This document shows, piece by piece, positions 26,714-35,411 of a DNA stretch of 64,000 bases. How positions within the stretch are numbered: position 1 is the first letter of the stretch; each line of letters starts with the position of its first letter. The notes under the pieces are model-generated. The model was not told where the DNA came from. It worked only from the letters and a program-made list of their open reading frames with translations, and searched no databases. The translations under genes and the position numbers were made by a program. The stretch comes from an uncultured Paracoccaceae bacterium. GTDB lineage: Bacteria; Pseudomonadota; Alphaproteobacteria; Rhodobacterales; Rhodobacteraceae. The stretch spans positions 62,001 to 126,000 of the forward strand of contig CAKSTR010000004.1 of assembly GCA_934500835.1 (NCBI GenBank), read 5' to 3'.

Positions 26714-27697
26714 ATGACCCGCACCGTCCTTGAATCCAAAACGAAAACCGTGGTCATCGGCTTTGACGAGCCGTTCTGCGTGATCGGCGAGCGTATCAAC
26801 CCCACCGGCCGCAAGAAGCTTGCGGCCGAACTGGAGGCTGGCAATTACGACACCGTCATCAAGGACGCGCTGGAGCAGGTCGCCTGCGGGGCAACCGTGC
26901 TGGACATCAACTCGGGCGCCGTCTTCACCAACATGATGGCGAAAGACCCGCGTTACGCCGACAACAACTTTGTCGAGCCGCCGCTGATGAAGGCGCTGAT
27001 CGAGATCGTCCAGCAGACGGTGGACGTGCCCCTGTGCATCGATTCCTCGGTTCCCGGCGCGCTGGAGGCGGGTCTGATGGCCTGCGAGGGCCGGCCGCTG
27101 CTGAACTCGGTGACGGGCGAGGAGGAACGGCTGGAACTGGTTCTGCCGCTGGTCAAGAAATACAACGTGCCGGTGGTGGCGATCTCGAACGACGACACCG
27201 GCATTTCGCCGGACCCCGACGTCCGCTTTGCCGTGGCCAAGAAGATCGTCGAGCGGGCCGCCGATTTCGGCATTCCGGCGCATGACATCGTGGTCGATCC
27301 GCTGGTGATGCCGGTCGGCGCCATGGCATCGGCGGGCCAGCAGGTCTTTGCGCTGGTGCGCCGCCTGCGCGACGAGTTGGGCGTGAACACCACTTGCGGG
27401 GCCTCGAACATCTCGTTCGGGCTGCCGCACCGCCATGGCATCAACGGGGCCTTCCTGCCGATGGCCATTGGCGCGGGCATGACCAGCGCCATCATGAACC
27501 CGGTGCGCCAGCAGGAGATGGAGGCGATCCGCGCCGCCAACTTCCTGATGAACCACGATGCCAATGGCGGCGAATGGATCCGCTTCGCCAAGGTGCTGGA
27601 ATCGATGGAAGAGGGTGGGCTTGGTTTCGCCGAAGCCTCGGCCGCAGCTTCGGCCGCCTCCGGTGGCCGTCGCGGCGGGCGCCGCGGCCGCAGCTAG
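26714..27697 (+). CDS. Methyltetrahydrofolate-binding corrinoid methyltransferase domain
   Basis: A 327-residue protein dominated by a pterin-binding TIM barrel like the methyl-THF domain of MetH. Conserved segments are IGERINPTGRKKL, LDINSG, CIDSS, ISNDDTGIS and CGASNISFGLPHR. It transfers methyl groups between 5-methyl-THF and a corrinoid protein. I recall that some Rhodobacterales encode methionine synthase as separate pterin, cobalamin and homocysteine proteins; this would be the pterin part. The C-terminus is a basic GGRRGGRRGRS tail. Gap to the MetF-like gene: 30 bases. Confidence 0.85.
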   Translation: MTRTVLESKTKTVVIGFDEPFCVIGERINPTGRKKLAAELEAGNYDTVIKDALEQVACGATVLDINSGAVFTNMMAKDPRYADNNFVEPPLMKALIEIVQQTVDVPLCIDSSVPGALEAGLMACEGRPLLNSVTGEEERLELVLPLVKKYNVPVVAISNDDTGISPDPDVRFAVAKKIVERAADFGIPAHDIVVDPLVMPVGAMASAGQQVFALVRRLRDELGVNTTCGASNISFGLPHRHGINGAFLPMAIGAGMTSAIMNPVRQQEMEAIRAANFLMNHDANGGEWIRFAKVLESMEEGGLGFAEASAAASAASGGRRGGRRGRS

Positions 27698-27705
27698 ACC
27701 GGACC

Positions 27706-27721
27706 CGAATTTCGTCGAAAA
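27706..27721. terminator. Short AT-rich inverted repeat between convergent genes
   Basis: TTTCG-T-CGAAA with partial flanking pairing, 9 bases after the methyltransferase stop and 6 bases before the olsB stop. It has the same core as the palindromes at 13674 and 46486. Confidence 0.35.
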
Positions 27722-27726
27722 CTGGC

Positions 27727-28455
27727 TTACTTCGCCACCGCCCGCAGGCTTGCCGCGCGGGCGGGCGGCACTTTGGCCACCTCGACACAGGTGAAGACGT
27801 GCAACGTGTCCAGCTGCCGGTCCACCACCGCATGGTCGCTGACCCAGCCCCCCATCGCCAGATAGGTCCGCAGCAGCGGCGGCAGCGCGGCCAGCGCCTC
27901 GCGCCGATCCCCCGGCGGGCCGGCCAGGGCCGGATAGTCCACCACCTGCGCTGCCTTGCGGCCCGGCAGATGGTCCGCAGGACCGATATGCGCCGCAGCC
28001 AGCAACGCGAGCCCCGCCCGATGCGCCCGCCAGTCCGCCCCCCGGAAAGACGAACAGCCGACCATCAGCCCCGCCTGTCCGTCGTCCACCAGCCGCGTCA
28101 TTGCCCCCCAGGCCAGCCGCAGCACATCGGGATGCACGCCGCCGGGGGCAAGGCAGAACCGGCCCATCTCGGCAATGGGCAGGGCATAGCCGGCCAAAGG
28201 CGACACCTCGTAAAAGCGCGCGGCATAGCCCTGCCCCAGACCGGCGCCCCAGCCAAACAGCATGACGCGGAAATAGGCCCGCAACGCGCCCTCGGCTTCG
28301 ACCATCACATGGGCTGACAGCGCGTCCTGCGCGTCTTCCTCGGCGCTGTCGTCCGTCCGCGGAAAGGCGGCGCGGCGGAAGGCCATCACACGCGCCATAT
28401 CGGCCGGCCCCTCGGCCAGCCGCGCCACCATTCCGGCCTTCTGCAATGGCTGCAC
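27727..28455 (-). CDS. olsB: L-ornithine N(alpha)-acyltransferase (OlsB-like)
   Basis: A 242-residue GNAT-fold acyltransferase of the OlsB type. It transfers a 3-hydroxyacyl chain from ACP to ornithine, giving lyso-ornithine lipid. The family pattern is visible as EMGRFCLAP (acceptor loop), a Gly-rich segment around GCSSFRGAD, and the late [17 protein letters not shown]...[11 protein letters not shown] block. The partner OlsA is not in the window. Ornithine lipids are common in Rhodobacterales and rise under phosphate limitation. No regulatory site is visible. Confidence 0.85.
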   Translation of the reverse strand: MQPLQKAGMVARLAEGPADMARVMAFRRAAFPRTDDSAEEDAQDALSAHVMVEAEGALRAYFRVMLFGWGAGLGQGYAARFYEVSPLAGYALPIAEMGRFCLAPGGVHPDVLRLAWGAMTRLVDDGQAGLMVGCSSFRGADWRAHRAGLALLAAAHIGPADHLPGRKAAQVVDYPALAGPPGDRREALAALPPLLRTYLAMGGWVSDHAVVDRQLDTLHVFTCVEVAKVPPARAASLRAVAK

Positions 28456-28514
28456 GCCCTTTTCCCCCGCGCCCCGCTGCCCTATCTATCGCATATCCGC
28501 GACAGAGGTGCAGC

Positions 28515-28913
28515 ATGGACAAGATCGACAAATCCGATGCCGAATGGCTGGCCCAGTTGGGCGAAGCCGCCTACCGGGTCACCCGCCAGCATGGCACCGA
28601 GCGGGCCTTTTCGCACCCCGGTTTTCCCAAAGGCGCGGGCACCTTCACCTGCGTCGGCTGCGGCGCCCCCCTGTTCGACCAGTCCGACAAGTTCGAGTCG
28701 GGCTGCGGCTGGCCCAGTTTCACCGCCCCCATCGCCCCCGAGGCGGTGGAGGAAGAGGTCGACCGCAGTCACTTCATGGTGCGGACCGAGGTGCATTGCC
28801 CGCGCTGTGCCGCCCATCTTGGCCATGTCTTCCCCGACGGCCCGGCCCCGACCGGGCTGCGATACTGCATCAACGGGGTCGCCCTGCAGTTCCAGCCAAA
28901 GGACAGGGGCTGA
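28515..28913 (+). CDS. msrB: Peptide-methionine (R)-S-oxide reductase
   Basis: A 132-residue protein that reduces methionine-R-sulfoxide. It has the structural zinc Cys46/Cys49 (CVGC) and Cys95/Cys98 (CPRC), catalytic Cys118 in RYCIN, and a possible recycling Cys64 in SGCGWPSF. A stand-alone MsrB without MsrA fusion, it is cytosolic (no signal peptide). It is divergent from olsB with about 60 bases between. Confidence 0.95.
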   Translation: MDKIDKSDAEWLAQLGEAAYRVTRQHGTERAFSHPGFPKGAGTFTCVGCGAPLFDQSDKFESGCGWPSFTAPIAPEAVEEEVDRSHFMVRTEVHCPRCAAHLGHVFPDGPAPTGLRYCINGVALQFQPKDRG

Positions 28914-28929
28914 CCCCCGACAGCGGCAT

Positions 28930-28950
28930 GGGCCGGGCATGCCCCGGCCC
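28930..28950. terminator. GC stem-loop between msrB and bamE
   Basis: GGGCCGGG and CCCGGCCC arms around CATGC, between two convergent genes. There is no T tract, so termination is uncertain. Confidence 0.35.
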
Positions 28951-28958
28951 GAAGCCCG

Positions 28959-29438
28959 TCAGTCCTTGAACAGGTCGCTGGCCTGGATCCGGCCGAAGTT
29001 CGCCAGAAGCTGGCTGATGAAGCCGATGCCCTTGACGTTCGATTCCGTCACCCGGCGCGAGATGGTGACCACCCGGCCATCCTGAAGCCCGTAACGGCCG
29101 ACATTGTCGACCACGCCGTTGGCGTTGAAGGTCACGGCAACCACCTGACGCTCCACCTCTTTCGGCTCGCGCGGGCCGACATGTTCGAACCGGCTCTGCA
29201 CGTAGAACCAGCCGACATCGTTCAGAAGCCCCTGGGCCGAGGGGCGTCCGATCTTCTCGGCCACCGACTCGCGGGTGTCCTTGCCGACGACGACCTGCGC
29301 AAGCTCGGTCTCGTCAGGGACATAGCCGTGGTTGCGCACGACCGTGGCGCAGGCGGCCAGCGCAAGGCAGCACAGCCCCGCCAGCGCCAGACGCAGCGAC
29401 CGCGCCCCTGCCCGCGACTTCGTGGTAATGACTGCCAT
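28959..29438 (-). CDS. bamE: Outer membrane assembly lipoprotein BamE (SmpA/OmlA)
   Basis: A 159-residue lipoprotein. The signal peptide ends in a lipobox (CLALAAC, lipidated Cys near residue 28), followed by the SmpA/OmlA fold with GKDTRESVAEKIGRPS and WFYVQSR. BamE is a non-essential subunit of the BAM complex that inserts outer membrane beta-barrels. ATG 29438 gives a normal signal peptide; the longer frame adds an implausible basic leader. It is divergent from yceD. Confidence 0.93.
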   Translation of the reverse strand: MAVITTKSRAGARSLRLALAGLCCLALAACATVVRNHGYVPDETELAQVVVGKDTRESVAEKIGRPSAQGLLNDVGWFYVQSRFEHVGPREPKEVERQVVAVTFNANGVVDNVGRYGLQDGRVVTISRRVTESNVKGIGFISQLLANFGRIQASDLFKD

Positions 29439-29515
29439 CCCCGCCCCTATGCCCGGCCTTGCGCCGCCAGACCGCGATGGGCTGTGCCCCCGGGCCCGAG
29501 ATTGTCTCTTGCGCC

Positions 29516-29544
29516 TTGGGATAACAGATGCCACGCCCTATGTT
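29516..29544 (+). promoter_or_regulatory. Putative yceD promoter
   Basis: TTGGGA (29516-29521), a 17-base spacer, then TATGTT (29539-29544), about 70 bases before the yceD start in the bamE/yceD divergent region. Confidence 0.45.
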
Positions 29545-29616
29545 CAAGGACGACAAAGCCAATGGCAGGGAATGCAGACCCGCCCGGCCCGTCGACGCAG
29601 ATGCAAGAGACGCGAC

Positions 29617-30162
29617 ATGACCGAGACCCAGGCCACAACCTACCGCACTGCCGCGCTGTCGCATCGCAAGGTGACGCGCTTCCGCCTGGCGCCGGATGCG
29701 GCGGGCCGGGCCGCGATTGCCGCCTCGCTGGATCTGATCGACCTGCCCGAACTGGTGTTCGAGGGCGAGATCGCCCCCGCCGGCCGCGCCGATTTCACCC
29801 TGACCGCGCATCTGAGGGCGCGGGTCGTGCAGGCCTGCATCGTCACCCTGGAGCCGGTTCCGGCCGTGCTGGACGAACGCATCACCCGCCGCTTTCTGGC
29901 GGAATACGAGGTGCCCGAAGGCGAAGAGGTCGAGATGCCCGAGGATGACAGCGCCGAGCCGCTGCCCGAGGTGATCGACCTGGCCGAAATCCTGCGCGAG
30001 GCGATGGCGCTGGCCCTGCCGCTGTACCCCCGCGCCGCAGGGGCCGAACTGGGCGAGGCGGTCTTTGCCGCCGACGGCACCGAACCCTTGCGCGATCAGG
30101 ATCTGCGGCCTTTCGCAGGGCTTGCCGCACTGGTAAGGAAGGACCCGCAGGCAGAGGGCTGA
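29617..30162 (+). CDS. YceD/DUF177 family protein
   Basis: A 181-residue acidic protein of the DUF177 (YceD) family. It shows the [16 protein letters not shown] strand region and the acidic Glu/Asp-rich insertion ([13 protein letters not shown]). The family is linked to 23S rRNA accumulation in bacteria and plants. The position immediately upstream of rpmF and plsX is conserved across many bacteria. ATG 29617 follows GACGCGAC with a weak ribosome site; no other start gives the family N-terminus. Confidence 0.9.
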   Translation: MTETQATTYRTAALSHRKVTRFRLAPDAAGRAAIAASLDLIDLPELVFEGEIAPAGRADFTLTAHLRARVVQACIVTLEPVPAVLDERITRRFLAEYEVPEGEEVEMPEDDSAEPLPEVIDLAEILREAMALALPLYPRAAGAELGEAVFAADGTEPLRDQDLRPFAGLAALVRKDPQAEG

Positions 30163-30189
30163 CCCCCGCCGCGGCGCGCATTTAAGGGC

Positions 30190-30217
30190 TTGCGCCCGGC
30201 CGGAATCCGGCTATGGT
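30190..30217 (+). promoter_or_regulatory. Putative rpmF-plsX-fabH promoter
   Basis: TTGCGC (30190-30195), a 16-base spacer, then TATGGT (30212-30217), about 100 bases before rpmF. It would give the ribosomal and lipid genes a promoter separate from yceD. Confidence 0.4.
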
Positions 30218-30322
30218 CCGCGCCTCATTCAAGCTGTGGTTCAGCCGCCGGCCAGACATGCCCGGACCTGGCAGAATCACCAAGGAAATCCGGGGCCTGT
30301 CCCCACTACCCGAGGTCGTGAC

Positions 30323-30529
30323 ATGGCAGTCCCGCAGAATCGCACCACCAAATCCCGCCGCAACATGCGCCGTGCGCATGACGCGCTTGTCGCCGGCAAC
30401 CCGGCCGATTGCCCGAACTGCGGCGAGCAGAAGCGCCCGCACCACGTTTGCGGCGCCTGCGGCCATTACGACGCCCGCGAAGTGGTTGCGGCCGCCAAGG
30501 CAGTCGATCTTGACGAGGACGCGGCGTAA
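30323..30529 (+). CDS. rpmF: 50S ribosomal protein L32
   Basis: A 68-residue basic ribosomal protein starting [20 protein letters not shown]. The zinc ribbon is kept in part: CPNC (residues 34-37) and HHVCGACG. It is the zinc-type L32. It precedes plsX by about 20 bases, the classical order. Confidence 0.97.
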   Translation: MAVPQNRTTKSRRNMRRAHDALVAGNPADCPNCGEQKRPHHVCGACGHYDAREVVAAAKAVDLDEDAA

Positions 30530-30550
30530 GCCGCCGCCCCACGTCTCGTC

Positions 30551-31702
30551 ATGTCTGACGGATTGCAGATTCCGGGCACCTCAGACGACGCTTCCATCGT
30601 CATTTCGGTCGATGCCATGGGCGGGGACCGTGGGCCGGCAGCCGTGGTTGCCGGTCTTGTCGATTCCGCCCGCGCCCTGCCCCGCATGCGTTTCCTGCTG
30701 CATGGGGATGAGCTGGTTCTTACGCCGCTTCTGGCCAGGCACCCCGAAATCGCCCCGCGCGTAACCCTGCGTCACGCCGAGCGGGTGGTGTCGATGGAGG
30801 ACAAGCCCAGCCAGATCATGCGGCACGGTCAGGGCACCTCGATGTGGTCCACCATCGATTCCCTGCGCGAGGGCGAGGCGGGGGCCGCGGTCTCCTGCGG
30901 CAACACCGGCGCGTTGATGGCGGTGTCCATGCTGCGGCTGCGCAAGATGCCCGGGGTGAACCGCCCCGCAATCGCCAGCCTGTTCCCCACCCCCTCGCCC
31001 GGCAAGATGAATGTGATGCTGGACATGGGCGCCGATGTGAAGGCCGACCCCGGCGACCTTTTGCAATTCGCCTTCATGGGGGCGTCTTATGCCCGCAACG
31101 GGCTTGGCCTCTCGCGGCCGCGCGTCGGTCTGCTGAACGTCGGCACCGAGGATCACAAGGGCCGGCCCGAATTGCACGAGGCGCATCTTCTTCTGAACGA
31201 GCGCGCCGATGCCGGCCGGTTCGACTATGTCGGCTTCGTCGAAGGCACCGACATCCTTTCGGACCGGGTCGACGTGATCGTCTCGGACGGGTTCACCGGC
31301 AATGTCGCGCTGAAGGCGATCGAGGGCACGGCCCGCCTGGTCGCCGATCTGCTGCGCCAGTCGCTGACCAGTTCATTGGCGGCCAAGATCGGCGCGGTGA
31401 TCGCGGGCGGCGCGCTGAAGCGGCTCAGCCGCCGGATCGACCCGCGCCGGGTCAATGGCGGGGTGTTCCTCGGCCTGAACGGCACCGTGGTGAAATCGCA
31501 TGGCTCTGCCGATGCCACCGGGATCTCGGCCGCGATCCGGCTGGCGGCGCAACTGGCCGAGGCGCGCTTTCACGAACGCCTTGCGGCGCGGGTTGCATCC
31601 GCCGGCGGCACGGGGCAGGATGACCGGGCTGTGGAAACCGGCGGCCCGACTGACACCCAGCCGGGCGAGCAGACCGGACAGGGGAGCGATCCAACCCAAT
31701 GA
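30551..31702 (+). CDS. plsX: Phosphate acyltransferase PlsX
   Basis: A 383-residue enzyme that makes acyl-phosphate from acyl-ACP for PlsY-dependent phospholipid synthesis. Family text includes VDAMGGDRGPAAVV near the N-terminus, SCGNTGALMA, and the later VSDGFTGNVALK and LGLNGTVVKSHGSAD. The C-terminal 40 residues are a polar low-complexity extension. The stop overlaps the fabH start by 4 bases, so phospholipid and fatty-acid initiation are translationally coupled. Confidence 0.96.
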   Translation: MSDGLQIPGTSDDASIVISVDAMGGDRGPAAVVAGLVDSARALPRMRFLLHGDELVLTPLLARHPEIAPRVTLRHAERVVSMEDKPSQIMRHGQGTSMWSTIDSLREGEAGAAVSCGNTGALMAVSMLRLRKMPGVNRPAIASLFPTPSPGKMNVMLDMGADVKADPGDLLQFAFMGASYARNGLGLSRPRVGLLNVGTEDHKGRPELHEAHLLLNERADAGRFDYVGFVEGTDILSDRVDVIVSDGFTGNVALKAIEGTARLVADLLRQSLTSSLAAKIGAVIAGGALKRLSRRIDPRRVNGGVFLGLNGTVVKSHGSADATGISAAIRLAAQLAEARFHERLAARVASAGGTGQDDRAVETGGPTDTQPGEQTGQGSDPTQ

Positions 31703-32673
31703 CGACACGCGCCGTGGTAAGGGGCGTCGGGCACTATCTGCCAGACCGTATCGTTCCAAACGCCGAATTCGAAAAGACCATCGAGACTTCGGATGAATGG
31801 ATCCGTTCGCGCTCGGGGATCGAGCGGCGGCATTTCGTGGCCGAAGGCCAGACGACCGCCGACATCGCCACAAGGGCGGCGCAGGCCGCACTGGCCGATG
31901 CCGGGCTTGTGGCCGGTGACATAGATGCGATCATCGTCGCCACCTCCACCGCCGATCTGACCTTTCCTTCCGCCGCGACCATGGTCCAGGCCGCCCTTGG
32001 CATGACGAAGGGCTTTGCCTTCGACGTGCAGGCCGTCTGCGCGGGCTTCGTCTTTGCGCTGGCCAATGCCAATGCGCTGATCCTGTCGGGTCAGGCTGCG
32101 CGCGTGCTGGTGATCGGGGCCGAGACCTTCAGCCGGCTGATGGACTGGACCGACCGCGGCACCTGTGTCCTGTTCGGCGACGGCGCCGGCGCGCTGGTGC
32201 TTGAGGGTCAGGCCGGCGGCAAGGGCGACAACACCGACCGCGGCATCCTGTCGACCGACCTCAATTCGGACGGCCGCCACAAGGGCATTCTTTACGTCGA
32301 TGGCGGCACCTCGACCGGGACCACGGGGCATCTGCGGATGGAAGGCAAGGAAGTCTTCCGCCATGCCATTGAAAAACTTGCGCAAACCGCACATACCGCG
32401 CTTGAGAAGATTGGGCTGAGCGGCGAGGATGTGGACTGGATCGTGCCGCATCAGGCCAATATCCGCATCATCGAGGGCACCGCGAAACGCATGCAGGTGC
32501 CGATGGATCGTGTGGTGGTGACGGTGCAGGACCACGGCAATACCTCGGCCGCCTCGATTCCACTGGCGCTGTCGGTGGGCAAGGCGCGCGGCCAGATCAA
32601 GCCCGGCGATCTGGTGGTGACCGAGGCGATCGGCGGCGGTCTGGCCTGGGGATCGGTCGTATTGCGCTGGTAA
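31699..32673 (+). CDS. fabH: Beta-ketoacyl-ACP synthase III
   Basis: A 324-residue enzyme that starts fatty acid synthesis by condensing acetyl-CoA with malonyl-ACP. The catalytic triad is complete: Cys114 (QAVCAGF), His251 (VPHQANIRI) and Asn281 (DHGNTSAAS). It is coupled to plsX through an ATGA overlap and is followed after about 100 bases by ihfA. Confidence 0.97.
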   Translation: MTTRAVVRGVGHYLPDRIVPNAEFEKTIETSDEWIRSRSGIERRHFVAEGQTTADIATRAAQAALADAGLVAGDIDAIIVATSTADLTFPSAATMVQAALGMTKGFAFDVQAVCAGFVFALANANALILSGQAARVLVIGAETFSRLMDWTDRGTCVLFGDGAGALVLEGQAGGKGDNTDRGILSTDLNSDGRHKGILYVDGGTSTGTTGHLRMEGKEVFRHAIEKLAQTAHTALEKIGLSGEDVDWIVPHQANIRIIEGTAKRMQVPMDRVVVTVQDHGNTSAASIPLALSVGKARGQIKPGDLVVTEAIGGGLAWGSVVLRW

Positions 32674-32716
32674 TCGCTGCCGCGCCGCTTCAAAACCGCG
32701 CCACAAGTCATTGATA

Positions 32717-32745
32717 TTGACAGGGCATTCCTTCCGCCGCATCCT
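32717..32745 (+). promoter_or_regulatory. Possible ihfA promoter
   Basis: A perfect -35 TTGACA (32717-32722), a 17-base spacer, then a poor -10 CATCCT (32740-32745), 31 bases before the ihfA start. Confidence 0.3.
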
Positions 32746-32776
32746 GCGCCCTGTAATCACCCGGGGGGGATGAGAG

Positions 32777-33079
32777 ATGAGCGAAAAGACCCTGACGCGG
32801 ATGGACCTCTCGGAAGCCGTGTTCCGTGAAGTCGGTCTCAGCCGCAACGAATCCGCCAATCTGGTCGAGGCGGTGCTGCAACATATGTCCGATGCGCTGG
32901 CTGCAGGCGAGACGGTGAAGATTTCCTCTTTCGGCACGTTCGCGGTGCGGTCGAAATCCGCACGGGTCGGCCGGAACCCGAAAACCGGCGACGAAGTGCC
33001 GATCTCGCCGCGCCGGGTGCTGTCGTTCCGCCCCTCGCACCTGATGAAGGATCGGGTCGCGGCCGGGAAGAAGAAGTAA
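32777..33079 (+). CDS. ihfA: Integration host factor subunit alpha
   Basis: A 100-residue DNA-bending HU/IHF protein. It has the dimer core [22 protein letters not shown], the beta-arm [17 protein letters not shown] with the intercalating Pro, and the FRPS motif near the end. It pairs with IhfB (not in the window) to bend DNA in replication, recombination and transcription. GGGGGATGAGAG precedes the start. Position between fabH and a MerR regulator is typical of Rhodobacterales. Confidence 0.96.
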   Translation: MSEKTLTRMDLSEAVFREVGLSRNESANLVEAVLQHMSDALAAGETVKISSFGTFAVRSKSARVGRNPKTGDEVPISPRRVLSFRPSHLMKDRVAAGKKK

Positions 33080-33088
33080 GGCAGACCG

Positions 33089-33838
33089 ATGGACAAATCG
33101 CCCGAGGCCTTTCGGACGATCTCGGAAGTGGCCGACGCGCTTGAGACCCCTGCGCATGTGCTGCGGTTCTGGGAAAGCCGCTTCCCCCAGATCAAGCCGG
33201 TCAAGCGGGCCGGCGGACGGCGCTATTACCGTCCGTCCGATGTGGCCCTGCTGACCGGGATCAAGCGGCTGCTGCATGACGAAGGCATGACGATCCGCGG
33301 CGTGCAGAAGATTCTGCGCGAACAGGGGATCCGCCATGTCTCGGGCCTCTCCGATGACATCAGCCCCGAGGAAGAGGCGCTTGAGGCCGCCATGGCCGGG
33401 CGGCTTGATCAGGAGGCGGCACTTCCCCCCGGCGCGGCCGAGGACGAGACCGCCGCCGCCCTTGCCGCCGCACTGGCAGAGGAACGCGGCGTGGTGCTGC
33501 CCTTCCCCGCACCCGAGGACGAAACGGCGAAGGCGGCAGAGCCTGACGCCGCCATCGAAACGCCCGCCGAGCCGGAAGCCGAACCTGCCCCCTTCGTGGA
33601 GGCAGCCCCCGATCCGCAGCCCGACCTCTTCACGGCGCCCCCTGCGCCCCGGCCGGTCGAATCGCCGCCGCCCGTACCGGCACCCGCAGCCAAAGAAGCC
33701 GAGACCGCCACCCTTGCCGCGCGTCTGCGCGCCCTGCCCTGCGGCAGCCTTGCCGGCCAGGCCGAGCCTCTGGCCGGGCTTGCCGCCCGCATTGCGGCCT
33801 TGCGCGACCGGATGGGCGGGCTGCCGCCCCGCGCCTGA
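33089..33838 (+). CDS. MerR family transcriptional regulator
   Basis: A 249-residue protein. A winged helix-turn-helix of MerR type covers about residues 8-78 ([22 protein letters not shown]...[11 protein letters not shown]). No metal-binding Cys set is visible. The remaining ~170 residues are a Pro/Ala/Glu-rich, probably disordered region ending in a short helix. It starts 9 bases after ihfA, so the two are co-transcribed. The target is unknown; this gene follows ihfA in many alphaproteobacteria. Confidence 0.88.
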   Translation: MDKSPEAFRTISEVADALETPAHVLRFWESRFPQIKPVKRAGGRRYYRPSDVALLTGIKRLLHDEGMTIRGVQKILREQGIRHVSGLSDDISPEEEALEAAMAGRLDQEAALPPGAAEDETAAALAAALAEERGVVLPFPAPEDETAKAAEPDAAIETPAEPEAEPAPFVEAAPDPQPDLFTAPPAPRPVESPPPVPAPAAKEAETATLAARLRALPCGSLAGQAEPLAGLAARIAALRDRMGGLPPRA

Positions 33839-33909
33839 CCGCAACCTCGCCCGGCGCATGTTTTTCCTGCTTGCCCCTGCCCGGAAAACCGCTAAGAAGT
33901 CCCCCGTGT

Positions 33910-33987
33910 CGGGCCGTAGCGCAGCCTGGTTAGCGCGTCCGTCTGGGGGGCGGGAGGTCGAGAGTTCGAATCTCTCCGGCCCGACCA
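33910..33987 (+). tRNA. tRNA-Pro (anticodon GGG)
   Basis: A full cloverleaf: acceptor CGGGCCG / CGGCCCG, D stem GCGC/GCGC, anticodon loop CTGGGGG with anticodon GGG, T arm GAGAG-TTCGAAT-CTCTC, discriminator A, and CCA encoded at 33985-33987. It reads the CCC codon (and CCU by wobble). Confidence 0.97.
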
Positions 33988-33995
33988 CTGCAAAG

Positions 33996-34028
33996 CCGCC
34001 CGCCTGCCCTGCAGGTCGGGCGGTTTTT
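33996..34028 (+). terminator. tRNA-Pro terminator
   Basis: CCGCCCG (33996-34002) pairs with CGGGCGG (34017-34023), with an inner CCTGC/GCAGG stem, followed by TTTTT. Confidence 0.85.
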
Positions 34029-34054
34029 CATTTCAGCCAAAGGGGTTGCCAGCC

Positions 34055-35128
34055 ATGACCGGAGTCCTCCCCGACAGCGCCCTGCGCGCGATGCTGGCCG
34101 CGGGCCAGATCAGCGCCAGCCCCGCAGTGATCGATGAGCAGGTGCAGCCCGCCAGCCTTGACCTGCGGCTTGGCACCCGCGCCTACCGCGTCCGCGCCTC
34201 TTTCCTGGCCGGCCGGGGCCGCACGGTCGCCGAGCGTATCCCCGAATTCGAGATGCATCAGGTCGATCTCTCTCATGGGGCCGTGCTGGAAAAGGGCTGC
34301 GTCTATCTGATCCCGCTGGCCGAAAGCCTTGCCCTGCCCGCCGGCGTGACGGCGGTTGCCAATGCGAAATCCTCGACCGGGCGGCTGGACCTTCTGACCC
34401 GCACCATCACCGATGGCGGCACCGAATTCGACCGCATCCCTGAGGGCTACCACGGGCCGCTTTACGCCGAGGTCTGCCCGCGCTCATTCTCGGTGCTTGT
34501 TCGCGCGGGGCAACGGCTGAACCAGATCCGCTTTCGTGCCGGGCAGGCTGCGCTGTCGGATGCCGACCTGACGGCGCTGCACAACCGCGATCCGCTGGTG
34601 GACGGCTTGCCGCTGATCTCGGAAGGGCTTGGCTTTTCGGTCGATCTGCAGCCGCAAGAGGGCACGCTGGTCGGCTACCGCGCCAAGCCGCATACCGGCG
34701 TGGTCGATCTGGACCTGATCGGCCATTACCCCGCGCGCGAATTCTGGGAAGAGGTCCACAGCGACAAGGGTCGCATCATCCTTGATCCGGGCGCATTCTA
34801 CATCCTTGTCAGCCGCGAGGCGGTGACCATCCCCCCCGACTATGCCGCCGAGATGGCGCCGTTCCTGGCCATGGTGGGCGAATTCCGGGTGCATTACGCG
34901 GGCTTCTTCGATCCCGGATTCGGCCATGCTGCGGCGGGCGGCAAGGGCAGCCGGGGGGTGCTGGAAGTGCGCTGCCACGAGGCGCCGTTCGTGCTGGAAC
35001 ATGGCCAGATCGTGGGCCGGCTGGTCTATGAGCGGATGCAGGCCCGACCCGACCGGCTTTATGGCGCGGGGATTGCGTCGAACTATCAGGGTCAGGGGTT
35101 GAAACTGGCCAAGCAGTTCAGGGGCTGA
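34055..35128 (+). CDS. dcd: Two-domain dCTP deaminase-like protein
   Basis: A 357-residue protein made of two tandem Dcd/dUTPase-like beta-barrels, about twice the length of E. coli Dcd. The first half has QPASLDLRLG, AKSSTGRLDLLTR and YHGPLYAEV; the second repeats the fold with DLDLIGHYP and HYAGFFDPGFG. It should deaminate dCTP to dUTP for thymidylate synthesis. AAAGGGG at 34039-34045 supports ATG 34055 rather than the TTG at 34046. The long form is usual in alphaproteobacteria; which domain is catalytic needs alignment. Confidence 0.88.
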   Translation: MTGVLPDSALRAMLAAGQISASPAVIDEQVQPASLDLRLGTRAYRVRASFLAGRGRTVAERIPEFEMHQVDLSHGAVLEKGCVYLIPLAESLALPAGVTAVANAKSSTGRLDLLTRTITDGGTEFDRIPEGYHGPLYAEVCPRSFSVLVRAGQRLNQIRFRAGQAALSDADLTALHNRDPLVDGLPLISEGLGFSVDLQPQEGTLVGYRAKPHTGVVDLDLIGHYPAREFWEEVHSDKGRIILDPGAFYILVSREAVTIPPDYAAEMAPFLAMVGEFRVHYAGFFDPGFGHAAAGGKGSRGVLEVRCHEAPFVLEHGQIVGRLVYERMQARPDRLYGAGIASNYQGQGLKLAKQFRG

Positions 35129-35135
35129 GGCCATC

Positions 35136-35204
35136 TGGCCGGCGGCTGGAGGGGCTTCGCGCCCCTCCAGACCTCCCCGCGGGATATTTGCGCCAAAGTG
35201 AAGG
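35136..35204. repeat. Dispersed intergenic hairpin repeat, copy 3
   Basis: The hairpin CTGGAGGGG / CCCCTCCAG (35146-35170) is followed by ACCTCCCCGCGGGATATTTG...AAGTGAAGG. It starts 8 bases after the dcd stop codon. Confidence 0.8.
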
Positions 35205-35206
35205 GA

Positions 35207-35407
35207 TCAGAGACGGCGGCTCAGCCGGGCCATTTTTCTGGCCTTGTCTGCCAGATCCCGCGCCTTTGCGGCCTGTTCGCGTTCGGCCGCTGTCATGTCC
35301 TGCGGGCCTTTGCCGCGTCGGGACAGCTGGTTGATCCCGGCATTGATGCCGCGGTTCATCAGCTTGCGCAGGATCATGTTCAGGATCTGGGTAAGAACGC
35401 GGTCCAT
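35207..35407 (-). CDS. Small conserved hypothetical protein
   Basis: A 66-residue basic protein: MDRVLTQILNMILRKLMNRG at the start, then a charged helix with repeated KAR motifs. It has one amphipathic N-terminal helix that could touch the membrane or a partner. It is downstream of scpB with only 4 bases between, so it is last in the nagZ-scpA-scpB transcript. Function unknown; its place at the end of the scp operon suggests a chromosome- or envelope-related role at most. Confidence 0.65.
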   Translation of the reverse strand: MDRVLTQILNMILRKLMNRGINAGINQLSRRGKGPQDMTAAEREQAAKARDLADKARKMARLSRRL

Positions 35408-35411
35408 GGGC

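Noticed and set aside
25595..28531. A 978-codon open frame on the minus strand
   Set aside because: Antisense to the MetF-like and methyltransferase genes and in another frame across olsB; no domain.
33929..33942. GGTTAGCGCG as another copy of the palindrome
   Set aside because: It is inside the tRNA D arm.
33910..33987. tRNA-Pro as an island insertion site
   Set aside because: No integrase or repeated tRNA 3' end seen nearby; dcd follows directly.
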